DNA of 64,000 bases from Sulfurimonas autotrophica DSM 16294 (GCF_000147355.1 NC_014506.1:1302001-1366000); one strand, 5' to 3'; positions 54,523-63,537 are shown, numbered from the stretch's first letter. Notes: generated from the letters alone by a model not told the origin. Numbers and translations: made by a program.

Positions 54523-55322
54523 TACTTTCTCTCTTGTAATTCAATTTTTTCTAATTTTGAAAATACTTTTGGACTCTTAATTATAATCTGTGCCTTATAT
54601 TTTGATATGTTTTTTTCATCAGCTATATAAGAAATTCTCGATATTTTATAATCTGTTCTTTTACCATCAATAAATATTATTTTTTTCTCTAAACCTGCTA
54701 AATCATCTTCATCCAAATAGATTGTAAGCAGTGCTTTAGAAGCATCTGCCACCTTTGCTAAAGGCGTTGAAAGATTCACAGTTTGCCCTGCTTTGACAGC
54801 TATATCATACAATACAAAATTTTGGGCACTTATGTTTTTATCGTTTATATTTTTTATGAGCTGCTGCTTTCTTAACTCTAAATCAGCAATATTTATTTTT
54901 AGATTATTTATCTCTTTTTGGGTTGAAAGGTGTGAATTTTCACTGCTTACTACATCATAAAATTCTTTGTCTTTTTCTATACGGGATTTAATTTTTAAAT
55001 TTTTTATTTTTGTATAGTTTTCTTTTTTTCTCTTTAGCATCTGCTTTAAATTTTTTAATATTTTTTCATCTAGAAGTAAAGTATTTTTTTGATAAATAAG
55101 TTTTTTGTTAACAGCATTGAGTTCATCTTCATCAAGTTCAGAATCAATTTTTATAAACACTTTCTCTGAAAGCTTTTTTCCAATCATATTATCATCTGTA
55201 AAGAGCACTATTCCAGATACATTTGATGCTATTGTTCTAATTTCATATGGCTCAACTTTTGAATAATATACTTTTGAAAAAGCAAATGTATATGTTAACA
55301 CTAAAGCTAATATAATTTTCAT
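54522..55322 (-). CDS. Periplasmic adaptor-like protein (HlyD-like)
   Basis: This 266-aa protein has a signal peptide (MKIILALVLTYTFAFS) and a lipoyl-like start (EPYEIRTIASNVSGIVLFTD). A long Lys-rich helical hairpin (about 75-165) is followed by the second lipoyl half (VLYDIAVKAGQTVNLSTPLA) and a short barrel. It probably works with the TolC protein encoded downstream. It is the first gene of a mixed operon with the molybdenum enzyme and argD. Confidence 0.75.
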   Translation of the reverse strand: MKIILALVLTYTFAFSKVYYSKVEPYEIRTIASNVSGIVLFTDDNMIGKKLSEKVFIKIDSELDEDELNAVNKKLIYQKNTLLLDEKILKNLKQMLKRKKENYTKIKNLKIKSRIEKDKEFYDVVSSENSHLSTQKEINNLKINIADLELRKQQLIKNINDKNISAQNFVLYDIAVKAGQTVNLSTPLAKVADASKALLTIYLDEDDLAGLEKKIIFIDGKRTDYKISRISYIADEKNISKYKAQIIIKSPKVFSKLEKIELQERK

Positions 55323-55436
55323 AATTTAATTCCTAACTGATATATATACTTATTTTAGCATTTCATTATTAACATTCAAGCCTAATTCATTTTATTTTTG
55401 ATACTATTAAGAGATATTTAAAATTAAGGGTATTCT

Positions 55437-56381
55437 ATGTCTGTATTAGATAATGTTGATGCTGCTACAAATCTGGCAAAAAATAATGAGTTGCAATTAT
55501 TAGTTTTCAAAGTTAGTGAAAAAGATGATTCTGCATTCTATGCGATAAATGTATTTAAGACCAGAGAAGTTGTAGAGTCAAAAAATCATTTTTTGACTCA
55601 AATACCTTCAGCCCATCCTCTTTTAGAAGGTACAATTATTTTACGTAATTTACAAATACCAATCTTGAATCTTCCAGCATGGTTAGATGTAACACTAAGC
55701 GAAGATGAAATCAATCACTCAAATATCTTAATTTGTGACTTTAACGGTATTATCATAGGTCTGAGAATTATGTCAGCGTATAGAGTTATTAAAAAGAACT
55801 GGAATGAAATGCATGCACCGGAGAGCTACAGACTCAAAGAAGATGGTGTTGTAATGAATGACACAAGACTTGAAGATGGAAGTTTATGCCTCATTTTAGA
55901 TTATGAAAAACTTCTCGCAGATGTCCTGCCCCAAGCACTTGTTGATGTTGACAAGGACACGGAGTTATTAAAAGAAATTACTATACCTGATAAACTAAAA
56001 TACGGAACCGTTCTTATTGCAGAAGACTCAAAAACTGCTCAAAGACATCTCATTCAACTTTTTCAAAAAGCAAATATCAATATAAAACTCTTTGACAATG
56101 GTAAAAAGCTTATAGACTATATCAGTGCACTGGGTGAAAAAGCAAGTGAAATACCGGCGATTATTACAGATATTGAAATGCCTGAAATGTCCGGATTTAC
56201 AGTTATACAAAAATTAAAAGCCATCCCTATAACAAGCAATATCCCAATTATAGTTAACAGTTCAATGACAGGTGAAAACAATAAAAGAGAAGCTGAAGGC
56301 TTAGGAGCAAGTGGTTTTATAGATAAAACAAAAAGTCATAATGTAATTCCGTTGATTGTTTCAGTAATGGACAAAGCTTAA
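55437..56381 (+). CDS. cheV: Chemotaxis coupling protein CheV
   Basis: This 314-aa protein has a CheW domain (about 15-160; FYAINVFKTREVVE, PSAHPLLEGTIILRNLQIPI) joined to a response-regulator receiver domain (about 190-312). The phosphoacceptor is D245 in ITDIEMPEMSGF; the acidic pair is in LIAEDSKTAQ and the conserved Lys is in GFIDKTKS. It couples chemoreceptors to CheA. AAGGG lies before the ATG. I saw no clear sigma-28 or sigma-54 promoter upstream. Confidence 0.94.
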   Translation: MSVLDNVDAATNLAKNNELQLLVFKVSEKDDSAFYAINVFKTREVVESKNHFLTQIPSAHPLLEGTIILRNLQIPILNLPAWLDVTLSEDEINHSNILICDFNGIIIGLRIMSAYRVIKKNWNEMHAPESYRLKEDGVVMNDTRLEDGSLCLILDYEKLLADVLPQALVDVDKDTELLKEITIPDKLKYGTVLIAEDSKTAQRHLIQLFQKANINIKLFDNGKKLIDYISALGEKASEIPAIITDIEMPEMSGFTVIQKLKAIPITSNIPIIVNSSMTGENNKREAEGLGASGFIDKTKSHNVIPLIVSVMDKA

Positions 56382-56432
56382 CTTTAAAAAATCAAATAAA
56401 AAATATTAATTTTAAAATAGAATACGACGAAT

Positions 56433-56531
56433 AAATTTAAAGAGTGGTGTAAGTGCTAGGCATTGACGAGGAAGCGGACATAAAGTACGTGACGAGGAGA
56501 TAACGACGCAATTGCGCCGCTATTTAAATTT
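56433..56531. other. GC-rich structured element between cheV and oadB (candidate RNA or repeat)
   Basis: About 79 bases (56442-56520) are roughly 53% G+C in a genome near 35%. The ends form a 15-bp stem: AAATTTAAAGAGTGG at 56433-56447 pairs with CCGCTATTTAAATTT at 56517-56531, with one G-A mismatch and one G-U pair. Inside, TGACGAGGA occurs twice, at 56464-56472 and 56490-56498 (26-nt period). The palindrome CGCAATTGCG at 56507-56516 forms a further hairpin. The right arm reaches the oadB stop codon. It is not a tRNA or a recognisable rRNA piece. It may be a structured 3' UTR, a small RNA or a dispersed repeat. The functional strand is unclear. Confidence 0.55.
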
Positions 56532-57865
56532 TACTGATACAGTGAGATTAAAACCCCAGCTGCTACGGCGGAACCTATCACACCCGCAACATTAGGACCC
56601 ATAGCATGCATTAAAAGCATATTAGTACGGTCATATTCCATACCAACCTTATTTGATACACGTGCTGCCATTGGAACTGCTGAAACTCCAGCTGAACCAA
56701 TTAACGGATTAATTTTATGACCAGGGAAAAGGTTCATAAGTTTTGCCATTAAAACACCTGCTGCAGTACCTACAGAGAATGCAATAATTCCAAGAACCAT
56801 AATAAAAAGAGTCTCTGGCACTAAAAATTGATCAGCTGCAAGTTTAGAACCGACACCAAGACCTAAGAAAATTGTTGTAATGTTAATAAGTGCATTTTGC
56901 AATGTATCATTTAAACGTTCAACAACACCTGATTCCTTTAAGAAATTACCGAACATAAATGCACCAATAAGCGGTGTAGATTCAGGTAACACCAAAATTG
57001 CCAGCATTAAAACTAAAACAGGGAAAACAAGTTTTTCCAAACGAGAAACATGACGCAGTGTAGTCATTCTCATTTTTCTCTCTTTTTCAGTCGTCAATGC
57101 TTTCATAATCGGAGGTTGAATAATTGGCACCATTGCCATATAACTATATGAAGCAACAGCAATTGCCCCTAATAGCTCAGGAGAAAGTTTTGTTGCAATA
57201 AAAATTGATGTCGGACCATCCGCACCACCGATAATTGAAATCGCAGATGCTTGTTTGAGTGTAAAGTCAACAAAACCATAATGTGCAAGAACAACGGCAC
57301 CTACAAGAGTACCAAAAATACCAAATTGTGCAGCACCGCCTAGCAGTGCCGTTTTAGGATTTGATAAAAGCGGACCAAAGTCAGTCATCGCACCGACACC
57401 CATAAATATTATAATAGGAAAAAGTTCGTTTGAAAGACCTGCCTGATAAATAACACCTAAAAATCCGTGAGGTCCTGCTATATCTGCTATGGGAATATTA
57501 GCTAACAACCCGCCAAAGGCAATCGGTAACAACAAGAGCGGTTCAAAGCCTTTAGCAATCGCAAGCCAAAAGAGCAAAAAAGTCACTAAAATCATAATCA
57601 CACGGCCAAGACCTTTGTGAAAATCACTCATCTGTTCTCCAGTTGCACTTAACTCATCTGCTCTTGGGCTTACAAGCGCGACAACACCAGTTGACTTTAA
57701 AAATCCTGTTATCATCTCACTGAAAGGCTTAGACTGATATGTTTCTTCTTGGTGTGCCGAAGCCTTAGTAGAAACCTGTTCGTGCTCTGAAGCTACAGCA
57801 TTGGCCGAAAAGGCAAATGCGAAAAGCATCATAGATGCAAGTAATTTAATTACAATATTTTTCAT
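56531..57865 (-). CDS. oadB: Sodium-pumping oxaloacetate decarboxylase, beta subunit
   Basis: This 444-aa membrane subunit couples decarboxylation of carboxybiotin to Na+ export. The conserved [10 protein letters not shown] has the key Asp at residue 216; about ten helices follow residue 85. An N-terminal signal-like helix ([11 protein letters not shown]) and a Ser/Glu-rich segment to about residue 80 precede the usual start of the family. The gene lies 4 nt after oadA. Its stop codon abuts the GC-rich structured element. Confidence 0.93.
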   Translation of the reverse strand: MKNIVIKLLASMMLFAFAFSANAVASEHEQVSTKASAHQEETYQSKPFSEMITGFLKSTGVVALVSPRADELSATGEQMSDFHKGLGRVIMILVTFLLFWLAIAKGFEPLLLLPIAFGGLLANIPIADIAGPHGFLGVIYQAGLSNELFPIIIFMGVGAMTDFGPLLSNPKTALLGGAAQFGIFGTLVGAVVLAHYGFVDFTLKQASAISIIGGADGPTSIFIATKLSPELLGAIAVASYSYMAMVPIIQPPIMKALTTEKERKMRMTTLRHVSRLEKLVFPVLVLMLAILVLPESTPLIGAFMFGNFLKESGVVERLNDTLQNALINITTIFLGLGVGSKLAADQFLVPETLFIMVLGIIAFSVGTAAGVLMAKLMNLFPGHKINPLIGSAGVSAVPMAARVSNKVGMEYDRTNMLLMHAMGPNVAGVIGSAVAAGVLISLYQ

Positions 57866-57869
57866 TTAT

Positions 57870-59666
57870 TTATCCTAAGACTGCTACGACTTGACCTTCT
57901 ACAACTTTATCATTTGTAGCTACATTGATAGACTTCACTACACCGCCGCGAGGTGCTACTACATCAATTTCCATTTTCATAGATTCAAGAATCATAACAA
58001 CATCACCTTCGTTTACACTTTGACCCGGATTAGCAACAATTTTCCAAACATTACCCGGAAGCAATGCTTTAATTTCTGTGTCATTTCCTGATGCTACAGG
58101 AGCTGCCGAAGTTTCTGCAGCTGCACTCTCACCGTTTACTGCCGTCACTTGAATATCTGCATTACCCTCTGCTACTTGAACACTAAATTTTTGACCATCT
58201 ACAACTACTGTATAGTTTCCATTACCCATTGAACTTCCTTCACAATCTTTTTTCATCTCTGATATTTTACGAACGTTTAATTCGCCTTCACCTTTAAGGA
58301 AAGCGATACCTTTTTCTTGACATGCTGCAGCTATAAAAATATTTTCTTCCGTAATTTCTATATCTTCATCTTTAAGTCTGTTAATCCAGCTCTCTAAAGA
58401 TTTTGCAGGATCCGCATCAGCCAAATCAAGTGCTTTTTCAGTTGTCGGCTCTAGTTTTAATTGCTCAGAAGCAATTTTTACTATTTCAGGATCCGGTGCA
58501 ACCGGAGTTTTTCCAAAATATCCAAGTACCATTTTTCCATAACCCGGAGCGATTGCTTTCCATGGTCCCTGCATTACATTGTTAAGTGCCTGCTGAAAAT
58601 AAAACTGCGAAACAGGTGTTACAGAAGTACCATAACCGCCTTTTTCCACAACTTCTTGCATTGCAGCAATTACATCCGGAAATTTATCCATAATGCCATT
58701 GTCTCTCATCATTTGAGAATTTGCAGTTAAAGCACCACCCGGCATTGGAGAAAATGGAATGATCGGAGAAACCATTGTTGCTTCAGGCGGCATAAAATAG
58801 TCACTCAAACATGACTGTAATTCTTTTTCATATGTAAGAATTTTACCAAGTTCAAGTCCACCAAGGTCATAATTCATTCCCTTTGTTGCATGTAACATTG
58901 TTAAAATATCAGGCTGAGATGTTCCACCGCTCACAGGAGCAGCGGCCATATCAATACCATCAACACCTGCTTCAAGCGCAGCCATATAAGCAGCGACAGA
59001 AACACCTGCTGTTTCATGTGTATGTAAACGAATATGTGTATCATCGCCTAAAAGTTTTCTAGCCATTTTAATTGTTTCAAAAACTTTTTGAGGGTTTGAG
59101 GTACCGCTTGCATCTTTAAAGCAGATACTATCATACGGAAGACCGCTATCCATAATATTACGAAGTGTTTTTTCATAAAACTCAACGTTGTGAGCACCAT
59201 GACATCCCGGTGGTAAGTCCATCATTGTAACAACAGCTTCATGCTTAAGACCATGATGTGTAATTCTCTCAGCAGAATATTTTAAATTTTCTATATCATT
59301 TAACGCATCAAAATTACGAATTGTTGTTGTTCCGTGTTTTTTAAACATTTTTGCATGTAAATCTATAAGTTCTTTTGAACCGGTATCAAGCATAACAGTA
59401 TTTACACCACGAGCGAGTGTCTGTAAATTTGCGTCTGGTCCTACAATCTTACGGAATTTATCCATCATTTTAAATGCATCTTCTCTTAAATAAAAGTACA
59501 AAGATTGAAATCTTGCTCCACCACCAAATTCAAAGTGGTTAATACCTGCCATTTTTGCGGCTTCAACTGCTGGAAAAAAATCTTCCATCAATACGCGTCC
59601 ACCAAATACTGACTGAAAACCATCCCTGAAAGTTGTATCCATTACATCTATAAATTTCTTAGCCAT
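57870..59666 (-). CDS. oadA: Oxaloacetate decarboxylase, alpha subunit with biotin domain
   Basis: This 598-aa protein has a carboxyltransferase TIM barrel (MDTTFRDGFQSVFGGRV; ICFKDASGTSNP; RLHTHETAGVSVAAYMA), a conserved PYC_OADA helical region, an Ala/Glu-rich linker (about 505-530) and a C-terminal biotin carrier domain with ESMKME, biotinyl K564. It transfers CO2 from oxaloacetate (or a related acid) to biotin. It is 8 nt after oadG and 4 nt before oadB. Confidence 0.95.
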   Translation of the reverse strand: MAKKFIDVMDTTFRDGFQSVFGGRVLMEDFFPAVEAAKMAGINHFEFGGGARFQSLYFYLREDAFKMMDKFRKIVGPDANLQTLARGVNTVMLDTGSKELIDLHAKMFKKHGTTTIRNFDALNDIENLKYSAERITHHGLKHEAVVTMMDLPPGCHGAHNVEFYEKTLRNIMDSGLPYDSICFKDASGTSNPQKVFETIKMARKLLGDDTHIRLHTHETAGVSVAAYMAALEAGVDGIDMAAAPVSGGTSQPDILTMLHATKGMNYDLGGLELGKILTYEKELQSCLSDYFMPPEATMVSPIIPFSPMPGGALTANSQMMRDNGIMDKFPDVIAAMQEVVEKGGYGTSVTPVSQFYFQQALNNVMQGPWKAIAPGYGKMVLGYFGKTPVAPDPEIVKIASEQLKLEPTTEKALDLADADPAKSLESWINRLKDEDIEITEENIFIAAACQEKGIAFLKGEGELNVRKISEMKKDCEGSSMGNGNYTVVVDGQKFSVQVAEGNADIQVTAVNGESAAAETSAAPVASGNDTEIKALLPGNVWKIVANPGQSVNEGDVVMILESMKMEIDVVAPRGGVVKSINVATNDKVVEGQVVAVLG

Positions 59667-59674
59667 TATAATCC

Positions 59675-59908
59675 TTAACCTTGTCTATGATGTGCTATTG
59701 CAGCTGTAATTGCCGCAACTATTTTTTTATTGTCTTTTTGTGTACCGCCAGATGCAGTCTCTTCTACTGCATGTGGTTCAGGGAAAAACTTATGTATAAT
59801 TAATGACATCAGGTTCACTGCGCCTATCATTATAACTAAAAATGTGAACACAGTCCCCATTCCTAAAAACATAAACTTAACTCCCTCCATTACGAGGTTA
59901 GTTTCCAT
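59675..59908 (-). CDS. oadG: Oxaloacetate decarboxylase, gamma subunit
   Basis: This 77-aa protein has a single membrane helix (about 12-35; FMFLGMGTVFTFLVIMIGAV), a proline/acid hinge and a C-terminal His-containing tail (IAAAIAHHRQ-like; the protein ends AIAHHRQG). It assembles the alpha and beta subunits. It heads the oadGAB operon; a -10-like TATACT lies on the minus strand near 59945. Confidence 0.92.
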   Translation of the reverse strand: METNLVMEGVKFMFLGMGTVFTFLVIMIGAVNLMSLIIHKFFPEPHAVEETASGGTQKDNKKIVAAITAAIAHHRQG

Positions 59909-60105
59909 AAAATCACCCTTTATTCATAATTTGTGGGCTTAGTATAGTATAAAGATGTTTAAATAAAGTTTTTAAAAGATTTTTTATTTTTAAATTAATA
60001 TGCAGTTGTTACTTTTTGGTAATTTAATTTTATTACTTAAACTAAACACTAATACTTTTTGGATAAAATGCTTCTATAACAATAAAATATAGGAAGTTTT
60101 TTCAG

Positions 60106-60411
60106 ATGATAGCAGGTATGTACGAACAAAATTTTATAGCATATATAATTTTTGGACTCATTTTAAATTTTGCATTTTCCATTATGTTTGGAATTTATTT
60201 GAGTAACAATATTGGAATGAAAGAAATGATAGAATCAAAAGGAGATAAAGAGCAGTCTATGCTTATTAGGCTGAGTCTTCTTATTCCTTATGCCAAAATG
60301 CTTGTAACACTCTACAGAGTGGCAATTTTACAACTCTTTTTTCTCAACAAAGGATATAGCCATAAAGAATTCTGGATTTATATGACAAATGAGCAAAAAG
60401 AAAATTCTTAA
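60106..60411 (+). CDS. Small membrane protein, function unknown
   Basis: This 101-aa protein has two hydrophobic helices, at about residues 10-32 and 49-75, joined by a charged loop (MKEMIESKGDKEQ). AGGAAG precedes the ATG by nine nt. I recognise no family. The 197-bp gap before it, after the divergent oadG, is AT-rich and should contain both promoters. A 56-aa membrane protein gene follows 9 nt later. Confidence 0.75.
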   Translation: MIAGMYEQNFIAYIIFGLILNFAFSIMFGIYLSNNIGMKEMIESKGDKEQSMLIRLSLLIPYAKMLVTLYRVAILQLFFLNKGYSHKEFWIYMTNEQKENS

Positions 60412-60420
60412 AGGGAAAAT

Positions 60421-60591
60421 GTGAAAGATTTCAAACTCAAACTTATTCTTAGTGTTCTAAGTGCAATTGTCTTCTCTTTCATTTTTATACTTCTGGCATT
60501 TGCTCTGCCTATACATAAAAAAGGAACGGTAGCACCTATGAAAGCAAAAGGAAAACTAGAACAGGTTTCGAAATCTTTTAAAAATAGATAG
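60421..60591 (+). CDS. 56-aa single-helix membrane protein, function unknown
   Basis: The reading frame runs from a GTG at 60421 to TAG at 60591. AAAGGGA lies a few bases upstream. The protein is MKDFKLKLIL followed by a helix (about 8-30) and a basic periplasmic or cytoplasmic tail (KKGTVAPMKAKGKLEQVSKS). It begins 9 nt after the upstream membrane-protein gene, so the two probably form an operon. No function can be assigned. Confidence 0.68.
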   Translation: MKDFKLKLILSVLSAIVFSFIFILLAFALPIHKKGTVAPMKAKGKLEQVSKSFKNR

Positions 60592-60593
60592 AG

Positions 60594-61109
60594 TTATAAA
60601 GAACTTTTTACTTCTATCAGTTTAAATGTGTCATAAGCACACTTTGGACGCAACTTAATAGCACATACTTTTAAAGCTTCCAAACAGGCAAGCAGATAAT
60701 CTAAATTATCTTTTTTCATCAATTCATACAGTAATATTTCTGCATCTTTTATTCGTAAATTTCTTGCAACACCTAAATTTTTATGTGCCAGCTCCCGAAA
60801 TGCAGTATAATCTAAATCATCATGATTGTCTTGTGAATTTTGAAGTGTGCTCAAGTAATCTTCAAATTGAACAACTGCTTTAATAACCTGTGCTACATAA
60901 TCATCAACTAGTTGAGCGACTAGTTCTTTGTCTAATCCTAATTCACGCACAGCAATTGAAATATCATACTTATAATTTTGTATTTTTAAATCACTCAATA
61001 TGCCTGTTGCCAATACAATACATATTTTTTTTGCATCATGTAACATTTGCGTAACAGATTGATCATTTGATGATTTCATAAAAATTTTTAATTTTTCCAA
61101 CATAAACAT
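60594..61109 (-). CDS. Hpt-like helical protein
   Basis: This 171-aa helical protein contains LAHKNLGVARNLRI around H109, resembling the histidine-phosphotransfer motif AHxLKGxAxxLG, though Lys-Gly reads Asn-Leu-Gly. The flanking helices fit a four-helix bundle. It may be an Hpt-type relay or a structural mimic. No kinase or receiver gene is adjacent. It is convergent with the 56-aa membrane-protein gene, 2 nt apart. Confidence 0.5.
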   Translation of the reverse strand: MFMLEKLKIFMKSSNDQSVTQMLHDAKKICIVLATGILSDLKIQNYKYDISIAVRELGLDKELVAQLVDDYVAQVIKAVVQFEDYLSTLQNSQDNHDDLDYTAFRELAHKNLGVARNLRIKDAEILLYELMKKDNLDYLLACLEALKVCAIKLRPKCAYDTFKLIEVKSSL

Positions 61110-61164
61110 AAGATATCATATTTTTGTGTTAAATAACTAAAAAATGAAAAATAATGGGAGAGAG

Positions 61165-61197
61165 TTTGAATGAGTGCTACAATTACACTCATTCAAA
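61165..61197 (-). terminator. Stem-loop 3' of htpG
   Basis: TTTGAATGAGTG (61165-61176) and its perfect complement (61186-61197) make a 12-bp stem with a 9-nt loop, starting four bases after the htpG stop. There is no T-tract after the stem in the htpG direction. It is therefore probably an mRNA 3'-end or stabilising hairpin, not a canonical intrinsic terminator. Confidence 0.55.
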
Positions 61198-61201
61198 AAA
61201 G

Positions 61202-63094
61202 TTATACTGCTTTTGTAATGATTCTATTAAGTCTCATTGCAAAATCTGCTGTATCATCAAGTTCTTTACCGTCAAACAGTTTTGCCTGGTCAAATAATAC
61301 ATGTGCAGCATCTTCAATTAAGTTTTGATCACTTGAGTTTTTTAACTTTTCAATCAATTCATGTTTAGGGTTGATTTGTAAAATTGGAGCAGGCTCCTCT
61401 ACATCACCGCCCTGTCCCATTTGTTTCATCATCTGTGCCATCATATAAGAAGGGTCTTCTTTGTCTATTTTAAGTGCCACAGGAGATTCAGTAAGTTCAG
61501 TTGTCACTTCAACCTCTTTGACAGCTTCACCTAAAGTCTCTTTAAACTCTTTAGCAAGCCCTTCATACTCTTTTGTTAACTCTTCTTTTGCTTTTTTATC
61601 TTCTTCGCTCTCTTCAAATTTTGCATCTGTTGCCGGTATAAGCTTGTACTCTTTGTACTCTGTAACCATTGGGAAAATGATAGTATCTACCTCTTCGTTT
61701 AAAAGCAATACATCTATACCACGTGCTCTAAATTTTTCCAATACAGGAGAATGTTTAAGCATATCTATAGAACCTTTACTTGCTAGATAGTAAATTTCTT
61801 TCTTGTCTTCATCCACATTTTTAGCAAACTCTTCTATAGTTGTCATTTCATCAGAGTTTAAGGTATGGAATTTTAACAGTTCTAAAATTTTCTCACGATT
61901 TGCAAAATCATTATAAAGCCCTTCTTTTAGAACATTTCCAAACTCTGTATAGAATGTATCATACTTTTCAGGTTCTTTTTTCATCATTTTTGCAAGTTCT
62001 GAAAGCACCTTTTTAACCGAAGCATTTTTTATTTTTGCCATTACAGGATTTGACTGTAAGATTTCACGAGAAACATTTAACGGTAAATCTTTAGAATCAA
62101 TCACACCACGCAAAAAACGTAAGTATGTAGGCATTAACTCTTTGTCATCATCTGTAATAAATACACGGTTGATGTAGAGTTTTACACCAGGCTGATAATC
62201 TACTCTATAAATATCCATCGGCGCTTTACTTGGAATATAAAAGAGCGTAGTATATTCAATCGCCCCTTCAGCTTTGTGGTGCATCCACGTTAAAGGTTCT
62301 TCATTTGAATGCGCAAGTGTTTCATAAAATGCTTTATAATCTTCATCTTTTAACTCATTTTTGGAAATTGTCCAAAGAGCATTCGCACTGTTAATTTGTA
62401 CATTCTCTATTTCAGTACGTGCAGGCTCTGTCTCTTTACCATCATCGTCAGTAACTGCCGGAATATGCTTTTCTTTGTCCATAAAAATCGGGAATGGAAT
62501 ATGGTTAGAATATTTTTTCACAATAGCTTCGATACGGTGCTCTTCTAAGAATTCCTCTTCACCTTCATTTAAATGCAGAATAATTTCTGTTCCATGACCC
62601 TCTTTTGTAGTCTCTTGTATTTCAAATTCGCCGTTGCCGGTACTTATCCATTTATATGCCTGTTCTTCACCTGCTTTTTTCGTGATAACCTCAACTGTGT
62701 CAGCCACCATAAATGCAGCATAAAAACCTACTCCAAATTGACCGATTAGATGAGAATCAACTTTTTGATCACCTGTCATATTTTCTAAAAATGCTTTTGT
62801 TCCTGATTTGGCAATTGTACCAAGGTTATTTAATAGATCTACTTCGTTCATACCTATTCCGGTATCAGTAATAGTCAGTAATTTATTCTCTTTGTCTTTT
62901 TTTATGTCGATTCTAGGGTCAAATTTCACGCCCTTATACTCTTCATTTGTTAAAACCAACATATTGAGTTTATCAAGTGCATCCGATGCATTTGAAATTA
63001 ATTCACGAAGAAAAATCTCCTTGTTTGAATAAAGTGAATGAATCATTAGTTGTAAAATTTGATTTGCTTCTGTTTGAAATTGATGTTTAGCCAT
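61202..63094 (-). CDS. htpG: Chaperone HtpG (Hsp90)
   Basis: This 630-aa ATP-dependent chaperone has an N-terminal GHKL ATPase domain (SNASDALDKL, the Asp-containing DTGIGMNEVDL and GQFGVGFYAAFMV), a middle domain (GVKLYINRVFITDDDKELMP; LNVSREILQSNP) and a C-terminal dimerisation domain. I start at the ATG at 63092-63094 (MAKHQFQTEA), which has AAGGAT upstream; an upstream in-frame start would add 20 atypical residues. A good promoter and a HAIR-like heat-shock operator lie upstream. Confidence 0.96.
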   Translation of the reverse strand: MAKHQFQTEANQILQLMIHSLYSNKEIFLRELISNASDALDKLNMLVLTNEEYKGVKFDPRIDIKKDKENKLLTITDTGIGMNEVDLLNNLGTIAKSGTKAFLENMTGDQKVDSHLIGQFGVGFYAAFMVADTVEVITKKAGEEQAYKWISTGNGEFEIQETTKEGHGTEIILHLNEGEEEFLEEHRIEAIVKKYSNHIPFPIFMDKEKHIPAVTDDDGKETEPARTEIENVQINSANALWTISKNELKDEDYKAFYETLAHSNEEPLTWMHHKAEGAIEYTTLFYIPSKAPMDIYRVDYQPGVKLYINRVFITDDDKELMPTYLRFLRGVIDSKDLPLNVSREILQSNPVMAKIKNASVKKVLSELAKMMKKEPEKYDTFYTEFGNVLKEGLYNDFANREKILELLKFHTLNSDEMTTIEEFAKNVDEDKKEIYYLASKGSIDMLKHSPVLEKFRARGIDVLLLNEEVDTIIFPMVTEYKEYKLIPATDAKFEESEEDKKAKEELTKEYEGLAKEFKETLGEAVKEVEVTTELTESPVALKIDKEDPSYMMAQMMKQMGQGGDVEEPAPILQINPKHELIEKLKNSSDQNLIEDAAHVLFDQAKLFDGKELDDTADFAMRLNRIITKAV

Positions 63095-63125
63095 AATATA
63101 AATCCTTTTTTTGAAATTTGACAGT

Positions 63126-63189
63126 ATTTTACCAAAAAAAGTTAATAGTTGCAAGTTTTATCAATATTGTTTAGTCAATTTAACTCAAG
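63126..63189 (-). promoter_or_regulatory. htpG promoter with HAIR-like (HspR) operator
   Basis: On the minus strand TTGCAA (63149-63154), a 17-nt spacer and TAAAAT with a TGG extension (63126-63131) form the promoter. Just upstream, plus-strand GTTTAGT-CAATTTA-ACTCAAG at 63169-63189 matches the HAIR consensus CTTGAGT-N7-ACTCAAG at 12 of 14 positions. HspR represses chaperone genes in Helicobacter and Campylobacter through such sites upstream of promoters. hspR itself is not in this window. Confidence 0.6.
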
Positions 63190-63223
63190 TTTGTTCTTTT
63201 TATATTTTTGATATAATGTTTGA

Positions 63224-63535
63224 ATGAAAAATGATTATATTAATTTAATAGAACCTACTCCTGTTTTACATACAAAAAAGTGTCAACTCATTGCATTGTT
63301 AATGAAGTTTTTATTACAGTTTACTCCTATTGTAACTGCTTTAACAGCTTGGTATTTATATGATTATTTTATAGCAGGAGCAACTTTACTTATAATGTTT
63401 GTAGTTGTTGGCATTATAAGAGCTAAAATGAGAAACAGCGTTATACCTCCGTCTCAAAGGGAATATCATTATAATGATGAAGGTATAGCAAAATGGTTTA
63501 CGGCAAAAGAGATATGTCCAAAAAATGACGAGTAA
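63224..63535 (+). CDS. Small membrane protein, function unknown
   Basis: This 103-aa protein has two adjacent hydrophobic helices (about 23-45 and 48-68) and a soluble tail ending with a YHYNDEGIAKWFTAKEICPK segment. No family is recognised. It is divergent from htpG across the HAIR-like region; a -10-like GATATAAT stretch lies directly before its ATG. It is convergent with the CopD-like gene, 2 nt apart. Confidence 0.75.
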   Translation: MKNDYINLIEPTPVLHTKKCQLIALLMKFLLQFTPIVTALTAWYLYDYFIAGATLLIMFVVVGIIRAKMRNSVIPPSQREYHYNDEGIAKWFTAKEICPKNDE

Positions 63536-63537
63536 GA

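Noticed and set aside
56433-56531. GC-rich element as a tRNA, 4.5S or rRNA fragment
   Set aside because: No cloverleaf, no CCA-type acceptor end, no SRP tetraloop motif and no recognisable conserved rRNA core sequence.
61165-61197. htpG stem-loop as a full intrinsic terminator
   Set aside because: The stem is perfect but lacks the U-tract after it in the direction of htpG transcription.
63095-63154. 20-residue N-terminal extension of HtpG
   Set aside because: HtpG proteins start at the MAKHQFQTEA-type sequence, which has its own ribosome site; the extension covers the promoter.
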